Origin: CAVWSM01 sp963798505
Lineage (GTDB): Bacteria > Actinomycetota > Actinomycetes > Jiangellales > Jiangellaceae
Assembly (NCBI GenBank): GCA_963798505.1
Contig: CAWCTX010000005.1
Coordinates: 1,054,001 to 1,118,000, forward strand
Length of the DNA: 64,000 bases
Reading direction: 5' to 3'
In this document: in pieces, positions 43,509 to 51,429 of the stretch
Numbering within the stretch: position 1 is the first letter of the stretch
Layout: every line of letters begins with the position of its first letter
The notes under the pieces: model-generated
The model's input: only the letters and a program-made list of their open reading frames with translations
Told to the model about the DNA's origin: nothing
Databases searched by the model: none
Translations under genes and position numbers: made by a program

Positions 43509-43529
43509 GAGATTCACCGATGTCCGTTC

Positions 43530-45626
43530 TTAAAGACCTGGGAACAGCGACACGACGAGGTCGATGAGCTTGATGCCGATGAACGGCAGCACGATCCCGC
43601 CCAGGCCGTAGATGAGCAGGTTGCGCCGCAACAGCCCGGCCGCGCTGGTCGGGACGTAGCGCACGCCACGCAGCGCCAGCGGAATCAGCGCGATGATGAT
43701 GAGCGCGTTGAAGATGACCGCCGACAGGATCGCCGACTCTGGGCTGGACAGTCCCATGATGTTGAGGTCGTCCAGCTGTGGGTAGGCCACGACGAACATC
43801 GCTGGCAGGATCGCGAAGTACTTCGCGATGTCGTTGGCGATGGAGAACGTCGTCAACGCGCCGCGCGTGATGAGCAGCTGCTTGCCGATCTCGACGATCT
43901 CGATGAGCTTCGTCGGGTTGGAGTCGAGGTCGACCATGTTGCCGGCTTCCTTGGCTGCGGAAGTCCCGGTGTTCATGGCGACGCCGACATCGGCTTGGGC
44001 GAGGGCAGGCGCGTCGTTGGTGCCGTCACCGGTCATGGCGACGAGCCGGCCACCCTCCTGCTCTCGTCGGATGAGGGCGATCTTGTCCTCCGGCTTCGCC
44101 TCGGCCAGGAAGTCGTCGACTCCCGCCTCATCGGCGATCGCCTTGGCGGTGAGCGGGTTGTCGCCGGTGATCATCACCGTGCGGATGCCCATCCGGCGCA
44201 GCTCGGCGAACCGCTCCCGCATGCCCTCCTTGACGATGTCCTTGAGGTGGACGACGCCTAAGGTTCGGGCCACGCCGCCGTTGACCTCGGCGACGACGAG
44301 CGGGGTGCCGCCCGACGCGCTGATCGCGTCGACCGTGGCGCCTACCTCGTCTGTGGGGTGCCCACCGTGGTCTCGTACCCACTTCATGACCGCAGCCGCA
44401 GCGCCCTTGCGGACCTCGCGCCTACCGTCCGCGCCGTCGAGGTCGACGCCGCTCATGCGAGTTTGCGCCGTGAAGGGCACGAACGTCGCGTGTGCCAGGG
44501 TGCCCTCTTCGCGAGCACGCAGGCCGAACTCCCGCTTGGCGAGGACAACGATCGAGCGGCCCTCGGGGGTGTAGTCGGCGAGGCTGGCCAGCTGGGCCGC
44601 GTCGGCCAGCTCGTCCAGCGCCACACCCTCGACCGGGACGAACTCCGTCGCCTCGCGGTTGCCGAGTGTGATCGTGCCCGTCTTGTCGAGCAGGAGGACG
44701 TCGACGTCACCCGCCGCCTCGACCGCGCGCCCCGACATCGCGAGGACATTGCGCTGGACGAGGCGGTCCATGCCCGCGATGCCGATCGCCGACAGCAGCG
44801 CGCCGATCGTCGTCGGGATCAGGCAGACGAGCAGCGCGACCAGAACGCCGATCTCCTGCGGTGCACCCGAGTAGTTGGCGAACGGCTGCAGAGACACCAC
44901 TGCGAACAGGAAGATGAGAGTGAGCGACGACAGCAGCAGGTTGAGCGCGATCTCGTTGGGCGTCTTCTGCCGAGCCGAGCCCTCGACCAGAGCAATCATG
45001 CGGTCGAGGAAAGTCTCGCCAGGCTTGGCCGTGATCTGCACGACGATCCGGTCCGACAGCACCTTGGTGCCGCCGGTGACCGCGGAGCGGTCGCCACCGG
45101 ACTCGCGGATCACCGGCGCCGACTCGCCCGTGATGGCGGACTCGTCGACGCTAGCGACACCCTCGATGACGTCTCCGTCGCCCGGGATCGTCTCGCCTGC
45201 CTCGACGACCACGCGGTCGCCGATGCGAAGCGCGGTGCCGGGCACCTGCTCCTCACGGCCGTCGGCGAGGAGTCGGCGGGCAACCGTCTCCGTGCGCGCC
45301 TTGCGTAGCGAAGCGGCCTGCGCGCGACCGCGACCTTCGGCCACGGCCTCGGCGAGGTTGGAGAACAGGACCGTTGCCCATAGCCAGGCGGCGATGGCCC
45401 ACATGAACCCGTCACCGGGGTCGCGCAGCGCCTCGATGGTGGTGAGCACGGAGCCCACCCACACAACGAAGATCACCGGCTGCTTGATGAGATGACGCGG
45501 GTCGAGCTTGCGAAACGCGTCGGGCAGCGACTTGAACAGTGCCTTGGGCTCGAACAGCCCCGCACCGACCCGCGCGGGGACGATGCCCGCCGGTTGGTCT
45601 GCGGCTGGGGCGGTGGTGACGCTCAC
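43530..45626 (-). CDS. kdpB: Potassium-transporting P-type ATPase subunit B
   Basis: A 698-residue P-type ATPase, the catalytic subunit of the Kdp pump. Phosphorylation motif LLLDKTGTITLGNR, TGES loop ITGESAPVIRESGGD, MITGDNPLTAKAIADEAGVD, and hinge MTGDGTNDAPALAQADVGVAM; seven spans including FLIPTTIGALLSAIG-like LVCLIPTTIGALL. GTG 45626 has GGAGG upstream and overlaps the kdpA stop (GTGA). Complete and without substitutions at catalytic positions. Confidence 0.97.
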   Translation of the reverse strand: MSVTTAPAADQPAGIVPARVGAGLFEPKALFKSLPDAFRKLDPRHLIKQPVIFVVWVGSVLTTIEALRDPGDGFMWAIAAWLWATVLFSNLAEAVAEGRGRAQAASLRKARTETVARRLLADGREEQVPGTALRIGDRVVVEAGETIPGDGDVIEGVASVDESAITGESAPVIRESGGDRSAVTGGTKVLSDRIVVQITAKPGETFLDRMIALVEGSARQKTPNEIALNLLLSSLTLIFLFAVVSLQPFANYSGAPQEIGVLVALLVCLIPTTIGALLSAIGIAGMDRLVQRNVLAMSGRAVEAAGDVDVLLLDKTGTITLGNREATEFVPVEGVALDELADAAQLASLADYTPEGRSIVVLAKREFGLRAREEGTLAHATFVPFTAQTRMSGVDLDGADGRREVRKGAAAAVMKWVRDHGGHPTDEVGATVDAISASGGTPLVVAEVNGGVARTLGVVHLKDIVKEGMRERFAELRRMGIRTVMITGDNPLTAKAIADEAGVDDFLAEAKPEDKIALIRREQEGGRLVAMTGDGTNDAPALAQADVGVAMNTGTSAAKEAGNMVDLDSNPTKLIEIVEIGKQLLITRGALTTFSIANDIAKYFAILPAMFVVAYPQLDDLNIMGLSSPESAILSAVIFNALIIIALIPLALRGVRYVPTSAAGLLRRNLLIYGLGGIVLPFIGIKLIDLVVSLFPGL

Positions 45627-47287
45627 AGGAGTGCCTCCGCGATGGGACCGAGCGCGAACGACGGGAAGAACGTGAGCCCCGCGACCACGATGACGGTGAA
45701 GGAAAGGAACCCGACGAACATCGGGCCATGGGTCTGCAAGGTGCCGGCGCTCTCCGGAACGGGACGCTGCTTGGCGAGCGCCCCGGCGAGTGCCAGCGTG
45801 AAGATGATCGGCAGGAGCCGCCCGAACAGCATGGCGATGCCGAGTGCGGTGTTTTGGTGGACTGTGCCTGCGGCAAAGCCGGCGAACGCGCTGCCGTTGT
45901 TGTTCGAGGCCGACAGGTAGGCGTACAGCGTTTCTGACAAGCCGTGCGCGCCGGGATTCAACTGCGAGGTCGACCACAGGGATTCCACGCCGGACGTGAT
46001 CGCCGCGCCGGTCAGCACTAGGAACGGCATCACGAGGATGGACAAAGCGGCGAACGTGATCTCCCGCCTGCCGATCTTCTTGCCGAGGAACTCCGGCGTG
46101 CGGCCGACCATGAGGCCGGCCACGAAGACGGCGATGACGGCGACGATGAGGATGCCGTAGAGACCGGTGCCGACGCCGCCCGGCGACACCTCGCCGAGCC
46201 CCATGTTGAGCATGGTCATGCCTCCGCCGACTGCGGTGAAGCTGTCGTGGAAGGAGTTGACCGAGCCCGTCGACGTGCCGGTGGTCGATGCCGCGAACAG
46301 GGCGGACGCAGCCTCGCCGAAGCGAGTCTCCTTGCCCTCCATGGCCGCACCGACAGCCTGCGGCACCGTGCCGAGCGCGGACATCTCCGCCCAGGTGACG
46401 ATGGCGACCGCGCCGGCCCAAAGGACGCCCATGGCGGCGACGATCGCGAGTCCGGTCTTGCGGCTCCCGGTCACCTTGCCGAAAGTCCACGGCAGGCTGA
46501 ACGGGATCATCAGCAGGAGGAAGATCTCCAGCAGGTTGGTCCAGGGCACCGGGTTCTCGAACGGGTGCGCACTGTTGGCGTTGAAGAAGCCGCCACCGTT
46601 GGTGCCGAGGTCCTTGATGGCCTCCTGGCTGGCAATCGGACCGCCGACGATGTTCTGCGCCTGGCCGGACAGCGTCTGCACCTCTTCGGCGCCGGCGAAG
46701 TTCTGCACCGCACCGCCGATGATGAGCACGATGGCTGCGACAAAGGCAATCGGCAGCAGGATGCGAACAGTGATACGGGTGAGGTCCACCCAGAAGTTGC
46801 CGAGCCGGTCGGTGTTCTTCCGCGCGAAGCCGCGGATGAGCGCGAAGGCCACCGCGATGCCGACGGCCGCGGACAGGAAGTTCTGCACCGCAAGACCGGC
46901 CATCTGGACGAGGTGGCCCATCGTCGCCTCACCGGAGTACCACTGCCAGTTGGTGTTGGTGACGAACGAGACCGCGGTGTTCCAGGCGCCGTCCTCGTTG
47001 ACGCCCGGGAAGTCGAGCGACAGTGGGAGGCGGTCCTGCAGCCGCTGGAAGGCGTACAGGAAGAGGATCGAGACGAACGAGAAGCCGAGCAACGACAACG
47101 CGTAGACCGACCAGCGCTGGTCGGCCTCAGCATCGACGCGGATTGTGCGGTAGATGGCCTTCTCTACCCGGGTGTGCTTCGCGGAGGTCAGCGCTCGGGC
47201 CATGTAGTTGCCCAACGGGCGGTGTACGACCGCAAGCGCTGCGACCAGCAGCAGGATCTGAAGGATGGCCGCTGTCGTGGAGCTCAT
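45623..47287 (-). CDS. kdpA: Potassium-transporting ATPase subunit A
   Basis: A 554-residue K+-channel-like subunit with about ten spans and four selectivity-filter repeats. Recognisable pieces are LGNYMARALTS and YRTIRVDAEADQRWSVYALSLLGFS near the start, NTNWQWYSGEATMGHLVQMAGL, GTNGGGFFNANSAHPFENPVPWTN (filter region) and NNNGSAFAGFAAGTV. ATG start overlaps the kdpF stop by one base (TGATG). Full length. Confidence 0.97.
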   Translation of the reverse strand: MSSTTAAILQILLLVAALAVVHRPLGNYMARALTSAKHTRVEKAIYRTIRVDAEADQRWSVYALSLLGFSFVSILFLYAFQRLQDRLPLSLDFPGVNEDGAWNTAVSFVTNTNWQWYSGEATMGHLVQMAGLAVQNFLSAAVGIAVAFALIRGFARKNTDRLGNFWVDLTRITVRILLPIAFVAAIVLIIGGAVQNFAGAEEVQTLSGQAQNIVGGPIASQEAIKDLGTNGGGFFNANSAHPFENPVPWTNLLEIFLLLMIPFSLPWTFGKVTGSRKTGLAIVAAMGVLWAGAVAIVTWAEMSALGTVPQAVGAAMEGKETRFGEAASALFAASTTGTSTGSVNSFHDSFTAVGGGMTMLNMGLGEVSPGGVGTGLYGILIVAVIAVFVAGLMVGRTPEFLGKKIGRREITFAALSILVMPFLVLTGAAITSGVESLWSTSQLNPGAHGLSETLYAYLSASNNNGSAFAGFAAGTVHQNTALGIAMLFGRLLPIIFTLALAGALAKQRPVPESAGTLQTHGPMFVGFLSFTVIVVAGLTFFPSFALGPIAEALL

Positions 47288-47376
47288 CAGAAGCGCTCCG
47301 GGAAGAGAAGGGTCACGAGGAGGTAGACACCGACGACGACGGCGATGACTAGGGCGACGAGGCTTTCGCCGCTCAC
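47287..47376 (-). CDS. kdpF: KdpF small membrane subunit
   Basis: Translation from GTG gives 29 residues, a single span of Val, Leu and Ile (VALVIAVVVGVYLLVTLLF) ending PERF. Length equals E. coli KdpF, which stabilises the pump at the KdpA interface. AAGGGGG lies about 9 bases before the GTG, inside the upstream small gene. Stop and kdpA start overlap by one base; its start overlaps the preceding small gene (GTGA). Confidence 0.9.
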   Translation of the reverse strand: MSGESLVALVIAVVVGVYLLVTLLFPERF

Positions 47377-47456
47377 AGTCGCTCGACCCCCTTGAGGGTC
47401 AGGACGAGCAGCGCGAAGCACAGGATCGTAAGGGCGACGTATGCGACGTCGGCCAT
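47373..47456 (-). CDS. 27-residue membrane peptide preceding kdpF
   Basis: An ATG at 47456 opens a 27-residue frame, MADVAYVALTILCFALLVLT and then KGVERL, ending in the GTGA shared with kdpF. It is one hydrophobic span with an acidic N-end and basic C-end. CGGAG lies 8 bases before the ATG. The tight coupling on both sides (peptide, kdpF, kdpA) argues that it is translated. It could be an extra KdpF-like subunit or a leader peptide that controls kdpF translation. I do not know a named family. Confidence 0.65.
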   Translation of the reverse strand: MADVAYVALTILCFALLVLTLKGVERL

Positions 47457-47625
47457 GGCGATGCTCCGAGGGGCAGAATCCTCGGCACGCTCTGCGATGG
47501 CAGCGCGTCCCGGCAGCCCCGGCGGGGTTGCTGGATGAGTCAACTACCGGTTCGAGCCGCGCCCATCACAAGTTGACGGGTGCTTAGCGGTGCGAGGCGG
47601 GCTCTTTACGCGGTCTTGACGGCGC
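47457..47625 (-). promoter_or_regulatory. kdp operon promoter and structured leader
   Basis: The 169-base gap between DUF3710 and the first kdp small gene must contain the kdp promoter and the KdpE target. On the minus strand the last part can fold: CCGAGG pairs with CCTCGG at 47466-47485, burying the ribosome binding site of the 27-residue gene, and a CCCC/GGGG hairpin lies about 40 bases further upstream. A c-di-AMP riboswitch would make sense here, but I cannot match its consensus by eye. Confidence 0.4.
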
Positions 47626-48393
47626 TCAGCGGATCTCGGTGATCGTGGGCCCGGGCTGCAGGTCGTCGAGGGTCGGCTTGGCCTTCTCCGCCGATGCGTC
47701 AGGCTGGCCCTCGGCCTCCTCCGCCGTCTGCGGCTGCGGCGGGAGCTGGAGCGGGATGAGGTCTCCGGGCGGCATCGGGTTGTCCCCGCGCACGACGATG
47801 ATCTCGCGCACGACGTTGGCCAGGTTTTCGAAAGCGGCGTCCTCGACTGCGGCACGGCCCAGGAAGGTCGCGCGCAGCAGCCAGCGCGGCCCATCGATGC
47901 CGACCATGCGGGACGGCTGGGTGGCTTGCTTGCCGTCGGGGGTGGTGACGGGCACCACCACCCGCAGCTCGGGGCCGAGCGGACCGTCGGCCTCCTGCGC
48001 CGTGCCGCCGCGGCGCGTCGCGTCCTCCGCGATCTGAGCGCGGGTCTCCGGCCACATCGATTCCGATCGTGGAGCGGCCACCGCGAGGAGCTGGACCGCC
48101 GCGTCACCGAGCACGAGCAGGATGCTCTGGACTCGGTTGGTCGCCTGGTCGACCTGCATCTGCAGCTGCATGTTGGGCACTCCGCGCACCAGGAGGGCGC
48201 CGAGGTCGAGCCGGTTGCCGGCGATCTTCGGGTCTTCGAGGTCGACCTCGGAGACGTCCCACGGACCGTCGGGCCGGGCCGGCTTGGCAGCCTCGTCGGC
48301 GGCCTCGTCCGCCTCTGCCGCGTCGGAGGCAGCAGCTGTGTCGACGCCAGTGACCGGCTCGTCGCCGTCCTGCCGCTTCTTTCGACGGAACAC
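47626..48393 (-). CDS. DUF3710 family protein
   Basis: A 255-residue soluble protein of the actinobacterial DUF3710 family (compare Rv2696c). A charged start (MFRRKKRQDGDEPVTG) and acidic linker lead to the conserved core GPWDVSEVDLEDPKIAGNRLDLGALLVRG, LLVLGDAAVQLLAVAAPRSESMWPETRAQIAEDA and MVGIDGPRWLLRATFLGRAA. The C-terminus is Pro/Glu-rich. ATG start one base away from the dut stop, so dut and DUF3710 are one transcript. Function unknown. Confidence 0.9.
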   Translation of the reverse strand: MFRRKKRQDGDEPVTGVDTAAASDAAEADEAADEAAKPARPDGPWDVSEVDLEDPKIAGNRLDLGALLVRGVPNMQLQMQVDQATNRVQSILLVLGDAAVQLLAVAAPRSESMWPETRAQIAEDATRRGGTAQEADGPLGPELRVVVPVTTPDGKQATQPSRMVGIDGPRWLLRATFLGRAAVEDAAFENLANVVREIIVVRGDNPMPPGDLIPLQLPPQPQTAEEAEGQPDASAEKAKPTLDDLQPGPTITEIR

Positions 48394-48394
48394 G

Positions 48395-48874
48395 TCAGAC
48401 TCCTTCAGGCCGCTGCGCGCCCACGACGTCGGTCGCGAGACCCGTCGAACCGTACCCGCCGTCGGCGCGAGACGACCCCGGGAGTGTCGCGGCCTCGTGG
48501 AAGACCGCCCGCTCGACGCGCTGGATGACCAGCTGGGCGATGCGGTCGCCGCGCCGGAACACGGCGGGTTCGGTCAGGTCGTGGTTCACCAGCAGCACCT
48601 TGATCTCGCCGCGGTAGCCCGCGTCGACCGTGCCAGGGGTGTTGACGATGCTCACCCCGTGCCGGTGCGCCAGACCTGACCGCGGGTGGATGAAGGCAGC
48701 GTATCCATCGGGCAGCGCGACGGCGATCCCGGTGGGGATCAGCGCCCGCTCCCCCGGTGCCAGGGTGACGTCGACGGCGGTCACCAGGTCAGCTCCCGCA
48801 TCGCCCGGGTGCGCGTACGACGGAAGCGGCACCCCGGGGTCGAGCCGCTGGACGAGGACGTCGACGACACTCAC
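48395..48874 (-). CDS. dut: Deoxyuridine 5'-triphosphate nucleotidohydrolase
   Basis: A 159-residue trimeric dUTPase that hydrolyses dUTP to dUMP. The five motifs are present: HPGDAGADLVTA (I), PRSGLAHRHG (II), GTVDAGYRGEIKVLLVN (III, catalytic Asp), RRGDRIAQLVI (IV) and RADGGYGSTG (V, Gly-rich tail). GTG 48874 overlaps the thioesterase stop (GTGA). Neighbourhood as in mycobacteria (Rv2697c). Confidence 0.97.
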   Translation of the reverse strand: MSVVDVLVQRLDPGVPLPSYAHPGDAGADLVTAVDVTLAPGERALIPTGIAVALPDGYAAFIHPRSGLAHRHGVSIVNTPGTVDAGYRGEIKVLLVNHDLTEPAVFRRGDRIAQLVIQRVERAVFHEAATLPGSSRADGGYGSTGLATDVVGAQRPEGV

Positions 48875-49443
48875 GGGTTGACCTCGAACTCGGCGACGGT
48901 CTCGGCGAGGGCCGGCATCGCGGCAGCGATGTCCTGCGGGCGCCCGTGCGTGCGGAAATGCTCGAGCGGGACCGTGACGAACACCGCCCACGCGCGCACG
49001 GTCAACGTGCCGTCGACCGATCCGGCGCGCCCCTCGGCGCTGACGAAGACCTTGCGGCGGTCGACACCGTCGACCCGCGCATCGATGAACAGGGTCGTGC
49101 CCACGGGAACCGGTCGCAGGTACTCCGTCTCGAGCCGCCCGGTCACCATCGGCCGGCGCAGCAGGAAGGCGAGCGAGCCGAGCACCTCGTCGAACGCCAG
49201 CGACAGCAGCCCGCCATGTGCGAGGCCGGGCGCGCCCTGGTGGTCCTCGGTCACGGTGAACTCGCCGGTCGCGGTCAGACCCTCGCCGGCGACGACCTGG
49301 ACGTGCAGCCCGGTGGGGTGCGCCGGTCCGCACCCGAAGCATTGGCCGTAATGCGACCCCAGCAATTGACCGGGGGCCGGTGCGTCGGGGTGCCGGTCCG
49401 GCAGAGCGGCGCTCGCTGGCGCGCGAAGGGACGGGGCAGTCAC
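48871..49443 (-). CDS. PaaI-type hotdog-fold thioesterase
   Basis: A 190-residue hotdog protein. After a Pro/Ala-rich start it has YGQCFGCGPAHPTGLHV, EDHQGAPGLAHGGLLSLAFDEVLGSLAF (the HGG with catalytic Asp/Glu helix), TGRLETEYLRPVPVGTTLFIDARV and KVFVSAEGRAGSVDGTLTVRAWAVFV. Acts on an unidentified acyl-CoA. GTG 49443 is the start; the frame runs further upstream without conservation. Coupled to dut by GTGA. Divergent from DUF3093. Confidence 0.88.
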   Translation of the reverse strand: MTAPSLRAPASAALPDRHPDAPAPGQLLGSHYGQCFGCGPAHPTGLHVQVVAGEGLTATGEFTVTEDHQGAPGLAHGGLLSLAFDEVLGSLAFLLRRPMVTGRLETEYLRPVPVGTTLFIDARVDGVDRRKVFVSAEGRAGSVDGTLTVRAWAVFVTVPLEHFRTHGRPQDIAAAMPALAETVAEFEVNP

Positions 49444-49501
49444 GCCGCCCGACCCTATCGGCAGAGTTCCTCGACGTGCCGGGGATGTCACGCTGGACGT
49501 T

Positions 49502-49966
49502 GTGAGCGCGATGCCGGCGGCGAGCTTCGACGAGCGCCTCCGGGTGCCCGGTCGGTGGTGGGCGCTGGGTGGCGTCGCAGTCGTCGTGGTGTGGGTTGCG
49601 GCCGACGTCGCCGGTGGCGCGGCGCTGTCGATCCCGGCCGCGTCGGTGGCGGCGTTGCTGATCCTCGGTGGATTGCTGGCGTACGGCTCGGCCGCCGTGC
49701 GGCTGGACGCGGACGGCCTGATCGCCGGGCGGGCGCTGTTGCCGTACTGGGCCATGGGCGAGGTCACGGCCCTGGACGCCGAGGAAACCCGCCGACTGCT
49801 CGGACCGGAGGCCGACCGCCGCGCGTTCCACATCGTGCGCGGATACGTTCCGACAGCCGTAAGCGTCGAGATCACCGACCCGGCCGACCCGACGCCGTAC
49901 TGGCTCGTCTCCACCCGGCGGCCAGAGTCACTGGCCCGCGCGCTCGAGGAGGCCAGGCAGCAATGA
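49502..49966 (+). CDS. DUF3093 membrane protein
   Basis: A 154-residue protein with two adjacent spans (RWWALGGVAVVVVWVAADVAGG and AASVAALLILGGLLAYG) followed by a cytosolic PH-like domain: VRLDADGLIAGRALLPYWAMGEVTALDAEETRRLLGPEADRRAFHIVRGYVPTAVSVEITDPADPTPYWLVSTRRPESLARAL is residues about 65-150. It matches the DUF3093 family (compare Rv2698). GTG at 49502 or ATG at 49511 can start it. Role unknown; conserved between dut and DUF4193. Confidence 0.9.
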   Translation: MSAMPAASFDERLRVPGRWWALGGVAVVVVWVAADVAGGAALSIPAASVAALLILGGLLAYGSAAVRLDADGLIAGRALLPYWAMGEVTALDAEETRRLLGPEADRRAFHIVRGYVPTAVSVEITDPADPTPYWLVSTRRPESLARALEEARQQ

Positions 49967-50032
49967 GGGCGGCGGCCCTGGGTGTCCCAGGATCCGTCGC
50001 CCTCGCGTGTCTTGGCTCGTCAGCCGGTGGCC

Positions 50033-50332
50033 TCAGGCTGCGCAGTCACGGCAGACGAGCACGCCGTTCTTGCTCGATGCGAGCTGGCTGCGGTGGTGAA
50101 CCAGGAAGCAGCGCGAGCAGGTGAACTCGTCGGCCTGGCGCGGCAGCACCCGGACCGAGAGCTCTTCGTTGGACAGGTCTGCACCCGGCAGCTCGAGCGA
50201 CTCGGCCTGCTCGAACTCGTCGACGTCGACGACTCCGGACGACTTGTCGTGCCGCCGCGCCTTGAGCTCCTCGATGCTGTCCTCGCTCAGGTCTTCCTCG
50301 GTGCGGCGCGGTGCATCGTAATCGGTTGCCAT
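50033..50332 (-). CDS. DUF4193 family protein
   Basis: A 99-residue protein, nearly invariant in actinobacteria (compare Rv2699c). An acidic N-terminal half (MATDYDAPRRTEEDLSEDSIEELKARR) leads to a C-terminal zinc ribbon FTCSRCFLVHHRSQL and VCRDCAA, a four-Cys site. The C-terminal ribbon suggests interaction with nucleic acid or RNA polymerase; function unknown. GAGGGGA lies upstream of the ATG. The 354-base gap 50333-50686 upstream holds no gene that I can support. Confidence 0.94.
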   Translation of the reverse strand: MATDYDAPRRTEEDLSEDSIEELKARRHDKSSGVVDVDEFEQAESLELPGADLSNEELSVRVLPRQADEFTCSRCFLVHHRSQLASSKNGVLVCRDCAA

Positions 50333-50626
50333 ATCTCATCCCCTCGTGGAGTCGTACCGTCAGCGAGCCGGAACTTTCCCGTCTCGACCAAGCCCTAACG
50401 CATGGGGCCCTCAAGTTGTGCCCGCGGCGAGCAAGAACTTTTCTGACTGTTCCCCGGGGGCGAGATTGTGCCCTAGTCGGCGTCTCGATGCGGCATCGGG
50501 GGGGTCATGTCGTCACGGGACGTGTCGGGGATCACTCACCGTGACACGAATGGGCAGTCGAGGCGTACGCAATGTTCTCTTTGGGCGGAAAGTCGCGGGC
50601 CGAGGCACACCAATGTCCTCAACGGC

Positions 50627-50660
50627 AACCACTTGAACGAACGTTGAGTGGTTGTTAGAT
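50627..50660 (+). promoter_or_regulatory. Promoter with internal palindrome for the membrane protein/regulator/ABC operon
   Basis: TTGAAC (50633-50638) and TTAGAT (50655-50660) with a 16-base spacer fit a sigma-A type promoter, 27 bases before the first ATG of the operon. AACCACT and AGTGGTT (50627-50633 and 50647-50653) form an inverted repeat spanning the -35 box and spacer, the right position for a repressor. The winged-helix protein encoded by the second gene is the obvious candidate. Confidence 0.55.
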
Positions 50661-50686
50661 TGGCGAACAGACGAACGGGAGGGGCG

Positions 50687-51127
50687 ATGACGGGTGACCT
50701 GAACCCTAAGGACGCGCTGCAGCGGATCGACGAGGTCGACCGGCGGGTGCGACGCCCGATCCGCGTCGCGGGCTGGATGTTCGCGTTCGTCGGTGTGGCC
50801 ACGCCCATCTACTGGCTGCTCATGTTCTTCGGCTCCTTCCCCCTCACGGCGGTCGCCGGCGTGGGTTGGGTGACCATGACCGCTGTGTTCGTCACGTACG
50901 TGTGGCGGCTGCGCGTGCGCGACCCGGAGCTCTCGTGGGTCAACGGCAACCTCTCGCCCGTGACGATCGCCTATGTCGTGCTGAGCCTCGCGACGTTCCT
51001 CGCGGGGACCGTCCTGCTCGGCTCCGAGCCTGGACCCATCGCGACCACCATCGTGATCGTGCTGGCGCTGACGGCCGGGATCCCGCCGTTGTACGGCGCC
51101 TGGCGCATCCTCCGGGCCCATCCATGA
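50687..51127 (+). CDS. Small four-span membrane protein
   Basis: A 146-residue protein: cytosolic start MTGDLNPKDALQRIDEVDRRVRRPIR, then four spans (about 29-50, 55-75, 93-113, 118-138). I do not recognise a family. ATG 50687 follows GGGAGGGG. It is the first gene of a tight operon with a winged-helix regulator (ATGA overlap) and an ABC exporter. By analogy with regulator-linked transporter operons it may be a sensor or accessory of the exporter, but this is inference from position only. Confidence 0.75.
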   Translation: MTGDLNPKDALQRIDEVDRRVRRPIRVAGWMFAFVGVATPIYWLLMFFGSFPLTAVAGVGWVTMTAVFVTYVWRLRVRDPELSWVNGNLSPVTIAYVVLSLATFLAGTVLLGSEPGPIATTIVIVLALTAGIPPLYGAWRILRAHP

Positions 51128-51429
51128 CCCACCCGCGCCACGCTCTCGACGAGGTCATCCACTCCCCTGTCCGGCTCTCGGTCATGGCGGCGCTCGCCGC
51201 GACTGACAAGACCGACTTCCGCTTCCTGCGTGACACGCTCGAGGTCAGCGACTCGCTGCTCTCCAAACACGTGCTCACGCTGGAGCAGGCCGGGTATGTG
51301 CAGGTCGAGAAGACGTTCGAGGGCAAGCGGGCGCGCACCTGGCTCTCGCTCAGCAAGGCGGGTCGGCGGGCCTTCCGCGACTATGTCGCCACTTTGAAAC
51401 AGCTCACCGAAGGGACACTGACCGGCTGA
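51124..51429 (+). CDS. Winged-helix transcriptional regulator (ArsR/MarR-like single domain)
   Basis: A 101-residue DNA-binding protein: IHSPVRLSVMAALAATDKTDFRFLRDTLEVSDSLLSKHVLTLEQAGYVQVEKTFEGKRARTWLSLSKAGRRAF (residues about 12-85) is a complete winged helix of the HTH_34 (YjcF/transcriptional regulator, PF13601-like) type, with the recognition helix at SDSLLSKHVLTLEQAG and a basic wing. No ligand domain. ATGA overlap upstream, and its stop TGA overlaps the ATPase ATG. Likely autorepressor at the palindromic promoter 50627-50653. Confidence 0.88.
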   Translation: MTHPRHALDEVIHSPVRLSVMAALAATDKTDFRFLRDTLEVSDSLLSKHVLTLEQAGYVQVEKTFEGKRARTWLSLSKAGRRAFRDYVATLKQLTEGTLTG

